Assembly: GCA_947034885.2 (NCBI GenBank)
Contig: OX344751.2
Coordinates: 13,330,001 to 13,394,000 of the forward strand
Direction of reading: 5' to 3'
Length of the DNA stretch: 64,000 nt
Source of the DNA: Thuidium tamariscinum
Lineage: Eukaryota > Streptophyta > Bryopsida > Hypnales > Thuidiaceae
The notes beneath the pieces were generated by a model, which ran no database searches, was not told the DNA's origin, and saw nothing but the letters and a program-made list of their open reading frames with translations. Of this stretch, positions 37,802 through 49,908 are shown in pieces. Position 1 is the first letter of the stretch. Each line of letters starts with the position of its first letter. Made by a program: the position numbers and the translations under genes.

Positions 37802-38539
37802 TGCATACCTCAATCCCAAATAATTTTTTGGCCCTAGCAAACCAATTTTTCATAACCTGACACTACAAAAAAGGGGACCTAATTAACATAAGATTAACTA
37901 ATTTGTGTTGATTGTGACAAAATGGAATTTTTTTCATTAATCTAGCTACATCTCTTAACAAAAATATTAATCAACAAAAATGTATTGATTGTATCCAAAA
38001 AATAAATTTGCTTAATTGATTTGGCTATCCATTAAGTATATTTTAAGTGAAAATTTGGACCTCATTTGGGCATAGTAGAATAACTTTTTTCAAAAAAATT
38101 TGAACTAAGAAGAAGTGGGATGTCAAACCAAATTTCATCTTCAAAAATCCATTTGAGAATTCAAGCCTCCCATTAAAAGTTATGGGCAAATTCTAGAGAG
38201 GGTTTGGAAGGGACATTTTTTTGGACAATTTAAATTTCTTCTTTGAAATTTGTCCATAACTTTTGATTAGAAGCTTGAAATGTCAAATTAATTTTGGAGA
38301 TAAAACTTGTTCTAATATCTCACCTTTTCTTAGTTTGAATTTTTTGAAAAAAGTTGAACTACTATTCTTAAATGAGGTCTAAAATTCACCTTAGACTATA
38401 ATCACTAGTCTTGACTTAACTATGAGCAATTGAGCTCATACTCATCCTAATCAAATATATTCCATATGGCTTGTTCTACCTCCTACCATGCAACTAGTAT
38501 AAAGGACTTGCCTTCTCCTTTCTTTTAGCATTGAAGTAA

Positions 38540-39633
38540 GGGTGATTGCAAGAAATACTTAAACCCCTTTGTCACACTCTAGTTTTTTACTTTTTTTTTT
38601 GCCATAAATTTGTTGTTTTAGCTCTAAATGACTCAAAATTTATAGGAAAGGTACTCATAGCTATTAAATATCTATAATGAATTTTAGAGATTTTTCAAAA
38701 ATAATTTTGTATTTTTAAATAGCCCCAAAAATTTCTCACAATACTCAATTTAGGGGTTTATAGCACGATTTATCTTCCAAAAAACGAATTTTGACCTAAA
38801 ATTTGGAGAGAATGGTCTCATAGTAGACTTATACCTATTATTAAAAGGAATTCAAAGAATACTTACTTTTTAAGTGTTGTAGAAGTCCACAAATAAAGCT
38901 TCATTTTGTATTTTTTTCCAAAGGTATAAGACATTATTTTGGTGAGTTTTTTGGTCAAATCTCATCACCAAAAAGTTTTTATAAGTTCTTTATTTTTATA
39001 TATGTTTTGAAAAAAGAATACTATTTCTTACAAATAAAAACGTCACAAGTTGTATTTTCTTCACCGGAACTTTGGACATAGAATTCTCATAGAATTCCAG
39101 TGAAGAAAATACAACTTCTGACATTTTAATTTGTAAGAAATAATATTCTTTTTTCAAAACATATATAAAAATAAAAAACTTATAAAAACTTTTTGGTGAT
39201 GAGATTTGACAAAAAAACTCACCAAAATAATGTCTTATACCTTTGGGAAAAAATGCAAAATGAAGCTCTCTTTGTGGACTTCTACAACACTTTAAAATAA
39301 ATATTTTTTGAATTACTTTGGACAGTAGGTATAGGTTCACAAAGAAACCATCCTCTCTTAATTTTAGGTCAAAATTTGTTTTTTTGGAGATAAATGGTGC
39401 TAAAAACCCCTAATTGAGTACTATGAGAAATCTTTGGGGCTATTTAAAAATAAAAAATTATTTTTGAAAAATCTCTAAAATTAATTATAGGTGAAAAATA
39501 GCTATGAGTAGCTTCCCTATAAATTTTGAGTCATTTGGAGCTAAAACACAAAAGCTATGTCTAAAATAAAATAAAATAAACTAAGGTCTGAGGAATCGCA
39601 ACAAATAGTACAAGTGTTTCTTGCAAATCACCC
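38540..39633. mobile_element. Foldback element, GGGTGATTGCAAG termini, GTAA target duplication
   Basis: A 1094-bp palindrome with arms of over 500 bp meeting near 39085. Ends GGGTGATTGCAAGAAA and an inverted CTTGCAAATCACCC. GTAA occurs at 38536-38539 and 39634-39637. Copy A has the unoccupied site AAAGTAAGTGGCACTTAAAG at about 29333. The minus-strand frame inside is palindrome sequence, not a gene. A partial relative is at 520-689. Confidence 0.92.
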
Positions 39634-40060
39634 GTAAGTGACACTCAAAGTCCAAAGGTCAAATATGTATTTAATTACTTTGTATATACAGTAAACTTTT
39701 ATGAAATTTAGTTTCAATTAAATTTAAGTTTCATTTCATTTCAATTTTAAAATTAAATTAAATTTTTAATGTAAATTTTAAAATATCAAAATTTAATTTT
39801 ACAATCTTATTCATGTAGCAGGTCTATTGACATAGGAGCCTTGTCTATGTGCCAATTTTTACCTAAGTGATATTGTACATGGTTGATTTTTTAACAATAA
39901 AAATTTCACCAAACGAAAGTCAATATAGTTATATTGATTATAGTCTAAATCAAATTGTCCTAATCAATTGTTCTAAACAACAATTTTCATGTTGGTTTGG
40001 ACACTCTTTTGTCTTGTAATGCAAATCTAGATTGCATATACATGACAGAATGCATCTACA

Positions 40061-40480
40061 TTATATCTTGCTAGCCAACATACCAAAAGAATTAATTCCT
40101 CAAATGTTTGGTCTACTAGCCTTGCTTTGATCATGAAAGTCTTCTTATGTTCTATAACACTTTTGTTCAAGTATGATGAGCTTTGTGCAAATCAAACCTA
40201 CAATACTCTTGTTATAATATATGAATTTTTGAGACCATTATTGTATTGGTACAATTTTTAGTGCAAAATTTGTAGCAGTGAACTATACTTGTTTGTCCTA
40301 AAGACTCAAAATATACAAATTTTCCTAAATTAGAGTATTTTTAAATTAGTAAAATTTTAGCTACAAGAAATATGTTAGCATTGTCTAAATTGATGGAGAG
40401 CACATTAATTGTGAATGTTAAGGATTAGTTATAGGACCCAATCAAGCAATTTGTTCATCTACTTGTGTTTTCCTCTATGA
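40061..40480. other. AT-rich spacer between copy B and the Mutator-type MITE
   Basis: No gene or repeat boundary seen. Confidence 0.5.
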
Positions 40481-40490
40481 TAGAAAATCT

Positions 40491-40786
40491 AGGGGAGGAC
40501 ACTTCCCATTTTTTAATAACCTACGTGCGGCGGAATATAGGGTACATTTAAATAATCTTAGGTAAAATTTATAAGAAATTTACATATAAAATAGGGGACA
40601 TTAAAAAGGCAAAGTGTTTTAAAAATAAAATAGGGATGATAATATGGTTGATTTTTCCGCTTTATGGTAAAATAGGGACTCTTTTAATGTTGCCAAGTAA
40701 TGATTACAAGTAATTGATAGCCCCCCTAAAAATACCCCACCGCCGCACGTGGATCCCCCCAATATACAAGAAGTGTCCTCCCCGGG
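40491..40786. mobile_element. Mutator-type MITE with 9-10 bp target duplication
   Basis: The left end GGGGAGGACACTTCCC is mirrored by the right end AAGAAGTGTCCTCCCC; inside each is a second mirrored block, ACGTGCGGCGG. The direct repeats TAGAAAATCT (40481-40490) and TAGAAAATTT (40787-40796) flank it. A 9-10 bp target duplication is the Mutator superfamily signature. The 296-bp body is non-coding. Confidence 0.85.
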
Positions 40787-40796
40787 TAGAAAATTT

Positions 40797-42384
40797 CTAT
40801 ATTAGCTATAGATTGGAAATCATTAGAGGAAATTTAGAGCATCCAAAAAATTGCTTTAGGGCCATTCTTTGAAAGCGCTTCTAATGTTGCCACCCAACCT
40901 TTGTTGATCAAAATTCTTGAATTTAAAAAAAAATTAAAATTTTATTACAAAAATTTCAAAAATTATTCAAAATTTAAAATTTAAAATTTATTAATCAATT
41001 TAATCAATTTATATTATTTGACATGGCAATCACCCAACTACATCAAATTGCTTATATGGAAGTGATCCTAGAATTCCTACAATCTAGGAATTTGCAATTT
41101 TTTGGATTCCATAAATTTTCCCTAATGTTTTTAGGCAAATTGAATTTTCGCAAGAAGTGCATTTCTTTGCTTTGTAAATTATAAAATGGTGTGGAAAATA
41201 CTTGAAGGAAAGAGATTGAAATTGTATGACAAATTATTTTAATGTTTGGATAGTATATAAAGTTAGGACTAGACTGTAAAATAGCAACTTTTTGGATCCA
41301 TTGATCATCAATTAAATTTTGATTTGCAAATGTGAAAGTAGCATAAATGTAATTTCTAATCAAATGGTAATCTTATTGATAGTATAGAATGATTGGTGTA
41401 GTTGCTTAAGAATGTTTCACAAATTTAAGTTTATAAAAGCATTGACTTAATGTAGAAAATCATATGATTGTGTGAAGTATGGATAATTGACTAAGCAAGT
41501 TGACATTAAATGCATATATTAATATTATAAACTAAAAATTGAACAAAATAAAATAAAATTCACATAACAAAACTAAGAATGAATCTTTTTAATTAAGATT
41601 TTAGAAAATAAAGTTGTATACTTAGTTTAAAAGACTAATTGACAATACAAGGTATCTCACATATCAATAAGCATTGTGCACATGCAAACTAATTGTAAAT
41701 CACATCCATAGGATTTGTACAATCAACCTCAAGAAAAGTTTGCTTGGTCTTTAGATGTAAAGTGCCTTTGAAAATTTCAACTTTTTTCTCTGTTTTCTTT
41801 AGGTTTTATTGACTTGACTTGGCCTCTTGACATTATGGCCTTTACATATGGGAGAATTTATCTCTGTTAGAATCTTATGCTAATGAAGCTAGCCTTTAGC
41901 CCATAAAGGGCTAAAATTTTATATATTTGGCTTCAAAGAAAATTGGCTTAGCCTCTAGGTAGAAAGTGGCCGTTACTAAGCATAGCTACCATTGGTAGAG
42001 CCCAAACATTAGCATTTTTCAAAAAAATAAAAATAAGGTAGTTGATCCATTTCCAATGACATACACATTTCAAATCTATGCTTTGCTTTCTTTTTGTGAA
42101 GCTATGGTGTAGCTCCCGTAGCAATTGTAACACATTAAGGTTGGTTGTAAGGCTCTCATAAATGCAACCAACCCTTGAGTCAATTTTGCAATTAGCCTAT
42201 GGTCACAAATACAAAAGGTCTATATCACCATTATAGGTGAAAGAGAATCTCCTAGTAAAAAATTCATAGTAATTATTTTTTTGTGTAATAAAATTTTAGA
42301 AAATATTCTAACCTTCCAAATTCTATTTTTAAACATGGAAAAAATTCTTCAATAAAAAATGGCAATCAAAATATGCCTAATCGC
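40797..42384. other. AT-rich intergenic stretch
   Basis: No supported gene. Open frames, including one at 41052-41363 on minus, are AT-driven and lack domains. Confidence 0.5.
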
Positions 42385-42388
42385 TTAA

Positions 42389-42883
42389 CCTTTAAGTGTC
42401 GAGATTCATCTCTTGAATTGATGAGTTTGAGTTTTAGGTTCTATTGGCATATGATTAGATTCACCAATGCTATCACCAATATTTTCCTCTAAATTTTTGA
42501 AAGAAAAAATTCAAAATTCAATTACAAGCAAAATATTGTCATTTTTTGAGTAAATGTTGTTGAAAAGGATTTGAAATGAAGTTCTTGTGACATGGTGATT
42601 TTTTGGAGTTTTTACGTTCTTTGAATCTATAACCTCATTTTTGCAATTCTAAATTTGAACTAAAGTCAAACCAAGTCAACCACTTGATATACTTCCACAT
42701 TTATAATTTCTTTAAAATAAGGGCTTTAGTAACACTAAATCCAACCTTTGGATAGGACCACAACTTCATAAAATATCTCTTAAAATTAGAATGACTTTCA
42801 TCAAAACTATAATGAGAAAGAAATCTGGATTTCAATGTGTGTAAGTTGATTGTGTAGAAATTGAACGTCAGAGCGCTCCAAGG
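42389..42883. mobile_element. TTAA-flanked non-autonomous element, family 3, inverted copy
   Basis: TTAA at 42385-42388 and 42884-42887. In reverse complement it aligns with 62770-63337: the end CTTGGAGCGCTCTGACGTTC matches that element's left end, and the interior blocks TGATGAAAGTCAT and AATGTGGA recur in order. Length 495 bp, non-coding. Confidence 0.75.
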
Positions 42884-42887
42884 TTAA

Positions 42888-43896
42888 GTGATTGGAAATG
42901 GGTCGGCTACCTTCCCCATTTACAGTTCGTCAGTCCACCAACTCAAGCTTATTCATTTTCAACCTCACTCGAATTTGGTGGCCAGAAATCCCGAGGAAGC
43001 TATGATTTGCTTATTGACTGGGCAGCTCTTGCCACGCAGGACGTTAAATGATACCATTGAAAGTGGGCCCCGCGCAATAAATCTCATTTTACTGCGGGTT
43101 GACAAGGGTTTGGGGTTTATATTTGTGTTGGGTTTTTTGGTATGTTCAAGGTCTCCCTAGCTAATTTGGAGTTTCTGATTCTATATCTGAATTCAGAATT
43201 TGAAAAAAATAAAAAATAAAAAAATAAAAAATTTCAGCGGGGGTTCGATGGTGTCATTTAACGCGCTCCTCTTCCCACTTTCCAACTTCAAGTCCACTGG
43301 TAAGGTATTTAAGTTATGACTGTGCACCAATGATCTCATAACTATTTTTGGAATTTAGTGCAATATGCTACCTTTCAAGAGATACAAGCATCAACTTTGG
43401 CTATCTTGAGAGTAAGTAGTGGCAGAACAAAATAGAAAAGAAAGAATTTTGTAATTTGTGAAGGATTATTGGGGGTACTGTAAGATAAAACTAACTAAAT
43501 ATATGCTAATTCTACTATAAAGAAGTTGCAAATTGGCTATCAAATTTGATTGATTGTTGTAATTTTGACTAAAATGGCTCCATTAAAGGCCCTTTTTTAC
43601 AATGTAATAGTAACACAAGGATTTTTTTGGAAGAAACGGAGCAAAATTTAGCCAGTTTTGAGAACGATGTTGTGTACCAACCTTCAATTTTAATTAAAAT
43701 TATTAATTTTTTGCTAACAAATGAAACGCACCTTCAAATTCTTTTTTTTGACACGACTGAAACGAAATTTTATTTGCAAAGGAAGAATACAAAGCCACCA
43801 CTCCCACCTTCAAATTTCCAACATTGGACAATAATGCACACACAGAACATTGCGGCATTGAATTTCTAGCTCTTGGTTCCATGTTTGATAATGGGT
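42888..43896. other. Intergenic stretch with dispersed repeat
   Basis: A GC-richer piece (42890-43300) contains the block CTAGCTAATTTGGAG seen also at 11615, and a GTTAAATGATACCATTGAAA block related to 43929. The 90-codon frame at 42888-43160 runs through this repeat and is not credible as a gene. The rest is AT-rich. Confidence 0.45.
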
Positions 43897-44842
43897 TAAG
43901 GTAGAGGTACCTATAATGGATGCAAGATGTTAAATCATACAATTGAAGGTGGGCATGGCAGGTGGATTTACCTCCGGGGAAAATGCAATTATGTTTTTAT
44001 TTTTCTCAAATTCTGAATTCATATTTGCAATCAGAGACCCAAAAATAGTTTCTAGGGGTCTAAAACATACCTTAGACATGGCCCAAAATAGGGGGATTTT
44101 TTCACTTTAATTTATCTAATAACCCCATAATTTATCATGTTAGGCCCACCTTTGATGGTAGGATTTAACATCCAACATAATGGATAACTTAAGCATTTCA
44201 ACATGGAAGATGTGGGAAATTCACTTTGAAATTCAACTTAGTGTGTGCAAATGTAAAGATGAGGAGGAACAATGCAAGAAAAAAGAATTTTTTTCCTTCA
44301 AAAATGAATATTTTATTCAATATGAACATAGTTTTTGCATTAGGATCCATTTTGATTTCATAGATTCGCCTATTATGGTTAATTTTTAGACTTCTCCCTA
44401 AGCAATAAAAGAAGAAAGATGATTGGATGAGAAGGTACAAATAGAGAATCTTTTTCAATGAATAGCACATCCAAGAGTTGTCCACACTAGGACATCCTAT
44501 GAAGTCATTAAAGGAGGGTTGTTTAAAATAGGTACTTTTACCTTATCTATTGAAAATGATTCTATGTTTGTACCTTCTTGTCCAATCATCTTTCTTTCTT
44601 CATTGCTTAGGGAGAATTGTAAAAAGCTAACCATAATAGGTGAGTTTATGAAATCAAAATGAGTCCTAATGAAAAATCTACATTCATATTAAATAAAATA
44701 TTTATTTTTGAAGAAGAATTTTTTTTTTTGGCATTGTTCCTCCTCATCCTTGTATTTGCACACACTAAATTAAATTTCACAAAAAATTTGCTATATCTTC
44801 CATGCTGAAATGCTTAAGTTATCCATAATTGGTACCTCTACC
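43897..44842. mobile_element. Complex foldback element
   Basis: Outer ends AGGTAGAGGTACCTATAATG and its inverted copy (CATAATTGGTACCTCTACCC, about 44820-44842). Inside are two palindromes: about 43913-44183 (arms around GATGTTAAATC) and about 44180-44825 (arms of over 250 bp starting TGGATAACTTAAGCATTTC). An 80-bp block at about 44464-44547 is directly repeated at 44847-44935, just outside the right end. The small frames at 44180-44389 and on minus are palindrome sequence. Confidence 0.6.
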
Positions 44843-45596
44843 CTAGCACATCCAAGTGTTGTCCGCAATAGGATAGCCTATGAAGCCATTAAACGGGGGT
44901 TGTGCGAAATAAGTACTTCTACCTTGAGCTTGATTGCCTGGAGCTCCCCACAATAATATTAAGTTCAATGGTATTGTCAGACCTGCCGTGAGAAATTGAT
45001 GATGCTCGGCGGGAACTTGAATTTGACTGAACTCCTCCTCGTTTGCTACTGTAAGTTAAGTGTCTTTGTAGCGTCGGCTCCATGGCCATGGCCATCCCCT
45101 CGTTTCAGTCATCTCAAGAATTTCAAGTGCATTCGTGCGCCAATACTTACTTCGGTGCCTTCTATTTCTCAACAGTTGACGGTGAAGTTGCATTGCAGGG
45201 TTAAGATTGCTCAGTTTTCTCTCCTGTAGACCGTAGCTGGTGCACTGGGCGCTTCAATAGTTTCCAATAGCTAGCTAGAAGGTTGAATCGACTCTTGTAA
45301 TATATATCTTGGGTCGAACAAGCCTAGCTTTGGGCTTAGCTTCAGATCATTCTCTCCCCGAAGTTATTGGTCCGTAGACCCGATTTCTCCCGGAACTCTG
45401 CACACTAGCTTACAAGTGCTTTCTCTTTGCAGTCTCCGAGATTGTAAAACGGATCCATGCATGCGCCGACTGCGAAGTCGATGTCTTAGTTAGTATCTCT
45501 GGCTGCCAAGGTTTCTTCAGCTGGACGTACAGCTAGTAGTGAGTTTCCCCGATTTCTCCGTTCGCTCGTTCTAGTTCATTGATCGAATCGGGCACT

Positions 45597-46378
45597 ATGG
45601 ACCTGTCTGTATTCGTGCTCCTTCTCTTTGTCACCTTGAATTTCGTTGCAGAGTGCTACAGTTGGAGTCAGTACAGGGTGAAGTTGGGCATATTCATCGC
45701 CACTGTCATCATCACCTTGCCAAATATCACATTCATGTTCATTGATTGGTGGAAATCCCCGCATTCCAAGATCGCCTTGCTGGTTTTGAACACGTTCAGG
45801 CCAATACTTCGAGGAGAAACGTACAAATTGTTCAGGTGGTTGAAAAGTGTGGGAATAAGTTTAACTTCTGACGAGCTCAATTACCTGCCCATTTCAAACC
45901 CATTAACAGTTCTGATTTCTTCATGACCAGAGAATGCTTTTCAGACGCTTCGAGAAGTGCAGCGTGGAAGGTCATACCAGAAGATAATGACGACGTGCCT
46001 GGAGTTCGATTCCCTTTTATGAACTATACCAGATGTACTGGATTTGCGATGCACTATGAAAATGAGACTGTCATAGTTCATGAGTTGAGTAGGAAATTAG
46101 AAGATCTTTTCAAGGTGTTGGGCTATGAGGGTTTCATAAGTCATCGTTCGTTTAGGTCCAGTTTGATAGATCATCGAACTTATACAAATGTGGATGTCCG
46201 GAAGGCAAATCGGATGAAGAGTCGTTTGGTCAAAATATGTCACTCTGAATTGCCTATCCTAGCGAAATTTGAAATGAGACGGGAATGGGCATATTTTCAT
46301 GCAGCTTCCACTCTTGACTACCTCGACAAAGACCTCGTGCTCATACAGGCTAAAGGAGGACCCCTTGCAGTGGGGTAG
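45597..46378 (+). pseudogene. Two-TM unknown protein, family copy C, frameshifted
   Basis: The ATG at 45597 corresponds to the starts of copies A and B. The first about 100 residues read as in A and B: two hydrophobic segments, IDWWKSPHSK, RPILRGETYKLF. A one-base deletion near 45900, against AACCCCAGTAAC in A, then shifts the frame. The downstream part from MTRECFSDAS to the conserved YFHAASTLDYLDKDLVLI tail is in another phase, with YENET kept. Apart from this single shift the gene looks well preserved, so inactivation is recent or the shift is a sequencing error. Its leader differs more from A and B than they do from each other. Confidence 0.72.
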
Positions 46379-48400
46379 TTTGTCCTTATTCCAACATCAT
46401 TGTGGTCGGGCCCAGCTGAAGGCCATGCTGAACAGAAGATGGAATGCGTCAGATTGTTGGAATCAGAAGCAGCTGAACAAGGTGATCGATGATGCTTCCA
46501 GGATCAGAGCCAAAGTATTTCCTTACATATCTCTGCTTTTGTTTCAATTCATAGCATAGGAGAATAGGACAAGGCGCACATTCTGGTATGATCTCGACTA
46601 GGTGGCAATCAAGCTGTTGTTGAGGCTAGGTAATCAACACAAGGTCGATTGGGAACTTAAGTCAATGAAGAATCCATTAGGATGGTTCTTATGGGAGATG
46701 TAAACTTATGCATGATTAAATGCAGGCTTTGCCGAGTATGTGCGAACTTTTTGTTCTTTATAGGGCTTTTCTTTTTTTTTCTCATTTTTTGTGAATGATT
46801 TTTTTGTATGTGGTGATACAAAATGTACTACAGTAGTGGTGCTCCAAATTTCAGTATTCATCCACATTAGATAGGAAATATCACATTAGTCCATATCACA
46901 TGTCCATAGTTCTATTTTCATCCACAATTTGGCAATTTCATGCAAGATACATATTTCTAATTCAAAGTTTTTTCCTGAAACTTCATGGTTTTTGCCATTT
47001 GGGAGCCAAATTATTTATTTTTGGTGCAATCTGGCCCCAGAAAGCTAAAAAAAATGCCCTTGATTGAAGCTTTGTAGAAAATCTGTAGAGATACAACTCT
47101 CTTTGTTGTGTAATTATTGTTGGTGTGTGCTTATTATGGACTAGAAGTCTCCTAGGTTGAGCTTTGATTTCTTCTCAAGCATGGATACAGGAACTGATGT
47201 CGTCTCCTTCACGCGATGTAACGTAGCTCCCCTTGCTGGCTATAAGTTGGAATATAGTGTTGCTCGAAACCCTAAATTCGATGCATAACTGGAAGGAGTT
47301 GCTCTTTGAGAGAGAATTCACTCTACCTTACATGGCCAATGGTTCCTCTCGGAGGTTTTCTGTGCTTTACGTTTCCTATCGTTGCGGTTGGAGGTGGGTT
47401 AAGACTTAAGATTGACAACAGTGCTCTCATGATGCATTTTGTAGATGCTTTAACAGGTCATCGTGAATGTGATGGAAGCATTTGAATCCACATGCAACGG
47501 TCTCTAAGCAAGGAGACAAAAATTTCCACCAGGAGTTCCATACACTTCGTCCAAAAATGTAGAGAGCGAACATCGTTTCGGTTCCGTCCAGCTGATTATT
47601 TTTCACCTGAGATGCGTCACTCGGGTCTTGCGGTCGAAGGCACAGAGTTCGGGTACCTCCCATTGACTGCGCGGCTGTACTCAGCTTCAACGGTAGTTAT
47701 TTCGTACCTTCAAGATTTCATCCTTTCAATCATATTCTGAAGACGGTAACGCACATGTTTCATTTGGGGCATTGACTTGGGTACTGCTGTGTCTGATGGC
47801 ATTCTTCTGCAAGTTATTTGCAAATCACGGAAGGGTGGGATCTGGACTTCTGGAGCCTCATTATATATTGGAGGATTACGAACTAAAGCATCGTCCAAGT
47901 CAAATTCACTCCGGGCACATGAGGAGCTTCTTAATTATAATTAACTGAGTCCGCCCTTGGTTCTGAATTGGGTTTTCTGCTCTCTGGTTGCAGCATCTGT
48001 TGCTGTCGAGAGCTTGCTGCGAAAATTGTCAGTTGAATTCCCGTGCTTGCAAGTGCCGCTTTTGTGGGTTCCCCTCCCGTGGCATTTAAACTTAGCTTGG
48101 AGGCTTAATCTGTTTCGTGAATTACTCTCCGGGATTGCAGGCCCCTCTTTGTTGATAACTTGGAAATATTGACTGCTAAAGCCATCGGTTTGTTGTTTGC
48201 TGAATATGTTTTGAATTGTCCAAATTATTTTTGACGCAAAAGAATTCATTAGATTTCTCAAAAATGTATCAAGTGCATAAGAGTAATAACATGAGTTGAA
48301 GAGTTCTTTGAAGCAACCAACGAGAGTTGAAGCACTTTGAGCTTCAAGGGTGGTTGTTTTAGGGGAGTCTAGTGGAATGATCCACGCATCTTATGGTTTC
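46379..48400 (+). other. Conserved 3' region of copy C
   Basis: Homologous to 25411-26940 and 31794-34700. It keeps the pre-insertion form of the MITE site at about 48090-48120. No convincing coding content. Confidence 0.55.
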
Positions 48401-49407
48401 AACTTTGAATATTCTAAGAATATTGTGTAAATGCTAGAAAATTAGGAAATACATAAGGTTGGTTTTATCTCTAGGGGGCTAACATTTTTGAACAAAAAAT
48501 TGTCATTTCAATCACCAAGCTCTCCAAAGCAAAAATAGTAGATGGTTTTAGGTGCTTATACCTGAAAAGGTAAAGGCTTTAGAAGGTACATATGCTCATG
48601 CCACTAAGATGGATGTGCCCAATGAGTTTTCAACACTATATTTTGAACCAAGCTTGAAAATAAATATAAATATAGAATGTCCAAAATGTACAATTTTCTT
48701 ATATGATTGCAAAAATTGATCTAGGATATTCCATAAATTTGAACTTCACAAATTCATAATGTATGCATACATACTCAAAAAGTTTCAACTTTTTTTGAAA
48801 ATTCATGCTTTTCAATTGCCAATGTGTAAGAAACTATTTCATTTGTTTATTCTACTTCAAAGTACCATGAGAAGGGATTATATTTAGCTACTTAAGAAGA
48901 GCTATAGTTGAATTTCTATATTAGATTTTCACAAGTTCACATCACCTTGAACCAATCACTAGGTGACATACGGCACATTTTTTTACAAATATGAATTCAT
49001 CTATGCTAAATTTGACCTCATGTACGTAGGATAAGTAAAATTGGTTGAAGGGATGCATATAGATACCTTGAACACCTTAACCTCTAATGACCCAAGTGAC
49101 CATTTATTGGTCAAAGCCACTCTTTTTTAAACTTCTTGTATTCAAATTTCAAATTTTTTTCAAAAAAATAACTTCTAAGCAAATAGACTACATTATTTTT
49201 TCAATAATAGTAGTTTCATCAAATACCAAGTTAAATTCCACCTTGTAGAATTGTTTAAAGTTGAGTGGTACATAACAAAGTTCATATATATCTCATGTTT
49301 TATATTTAATTTTGGCATGTACTAAAAAGTTAGCCAACCAATGCAATTCTTATCCACCTAAAAAAGGACAAATCTAGAGAGCTCAAGGACAAGACAAGTG
49401 TTTCCAT

Positions 49408-49681
49408 TAGAGACCATTTGAGGTCATTAGAAGGCCTTTGTGGGGCAGCCGCTTGTGGAGGAAAGGACGGTGTCACCTGTGCTGTCCACTCTGATACCAA
49501 TGCTGCCATGCTGCCAAACAGGTCGAAAGTTCTGGGAGTGCGGCCAATGAAGAAGGTTTCGCCGCATCCTAGGTGGAATGCGTACTATTTGTGGTTTAAT
49601 AAAAGTGGATTATTTTATGGAAGCACGGCAGTTGACAACGGCCTTGTGTTCGAGTTCCTTGTACGCATGCTCGAAGGATAA
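49408..49681 (+). CDS. C-terminal fragment of an unknown ORF at the island edge
   Basis: An open frame runs in from the duplication junction and ends at 49681. It has no ATG near its beginning, so it is a 5'-truncated fragment or a terminal exon. The residues (GLCGAAACGGKDG, HPRWNAYYLWFNKSG, VFEFLVRMLEG) are protein-like in composition and richer in G and C than the flanks. I recognise no family. It lies 230 bp before the BAH-like ORF on the same strand and may belong to the same unit. Confidence 0.35.
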
Positions 49682-49908
49682 ACACTTTTAAATTGAATAA
49701 CTTCAATATAATATGCGTCTATGGCCGCACAGATGGGGATGTGTTGGCGCGGGAAAATTGCCACAAGGCGCCACATAGACAACAATTATGTTTTGGAAGC
49801 ACAAACGGTGCGATCACTGAAGCAAAGGAGGCATTTTAGCTTCCTTCGCTTTTTTTGAAGCGTGTTTGATCGTTTGATAGGTTTGATCTTGGAATCACAC
49901 GCGGAATC

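Larger units (their letters stand above)
30190..40060 (+). repeat. Segmental duplication copy B
   Basis: Collinear with copy A but longer, because it carries a 312-bp MITE (34101-34412), a 1390-bp foldback (36412-37801) and a 1094-bp foldback (38540-39633). Around 33370-34100 part of the 3' region is also internally repeated. The segment about 30405-30610 in the 5' flank is missing from copy C and ends like a TTAA element (GACGTTTAAGGG then TTAA at 30613-30616, with a GGACGCAAAACGTCC palindrome before it). Confidence 0.82.
44960..49407 (+). repeat. Segmental duplication copy C (truncated)
   Basis: Collinear with copies A and B from the gene 5' flank to the AT-rich tail. The match stops at about 49407, in the middle of a sequence that continues in A (27950) and B (35710). 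A GC-richer island begins there. Confidence 0.8.

Noticed and set aside
38996-39340. 114-codon minus frame
   Set aside because: It spans the centre of the 38540-39633 palindrome; the sequence is explained by the inverted repeat.
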